Positions 5,634 to 5,662 of a stretch of DNA of 5,662 bases are shown here, in pieces (within the stretch, counting starts at the first letter, position 1; every line of letters starts with the position of its first letter). The stretch comes from Flavobacterium sp. (lineage in GTDB: Bacteria; Bacteroidota; Bacteroidia; Flavobacteriales; Flavobacteriaceae). The position numbers and the translations under genes were made by a program. The notes beneath the pieces are model-generated. The model made no database searches, was not told the origin of the DNA, and was given only the letters and a program-made list of their open reading frames with translations. The stretch is taken from contig JASLHL010000313.1 in assembly GCA_030152225.1 (NCBI GenBank), positions 1 to 5,662 of the forward strand, given 5' to 3'.

Positions 5634-5662
5634 GTTACTAATGTAACTTGTATGTGCATTTT

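Overview
The window looks like chromosomal DNA of an AT-rich member of the Flavobacteriaceae (Flavobacterium/Myroides-like). Three things point there: a gldJ gliding-motility lipoprotein gene directly followed by murF, translation starts that lack Shine-Dalgarno sequences and sit in A/T-rich leaders, and promoter-like boxes of the Bacteroidota type (TAnnTTTG). The genus is an inference, because no rRNA or similar marker is present.

Layout: (1) 1-1506, gldJ on +, probably missing a few N-terminal codons at the window edge, closed by a strong terminator (1529-1561). (2) 1573-2877, murF on +, starting 11 nt after that terminator, with its own terminator (2909-2938). (3) 2878-3773, about 900 bp with no convincing gene. 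It holds an array of 11-bp repeats in two opposed blocks, imperfect inverted end sequences, short open stretches that may be gene debris, and a terminator with no clear gene ahead of it. (4) 3774-4226, a stand-alone Nudix hydrolase on +, followed by a bidirectional terminator. (5) 4514-5221, an orphan PAS-LuxR transcriptional regulator on +. (6) 5334-5633, two tRNA genes on the minus strand, tRNA-Lys(TTT) then tRNA-Leu(GAG), each followed by its own terminator. The + strand genes and the minus-strand tRNAs converge near 5222-5384.

The genes do not form one pathway. gldJ belongs to the gliding/type IX secretion apparatus of the cell envelope and murF to peptidoglycan precursor synthesis. The Nudix enzyme is probably nucleotide housekeeping, and the PAS-LuxR protein is a sensor-regulator with unknown targets. 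A terminator after almost every gene suggests mostly separate transcription units. No complete mobile element, CRISPR array or defence system is visible. The least explained part is 2878-3773, above all the repeat array at 3313-3422.
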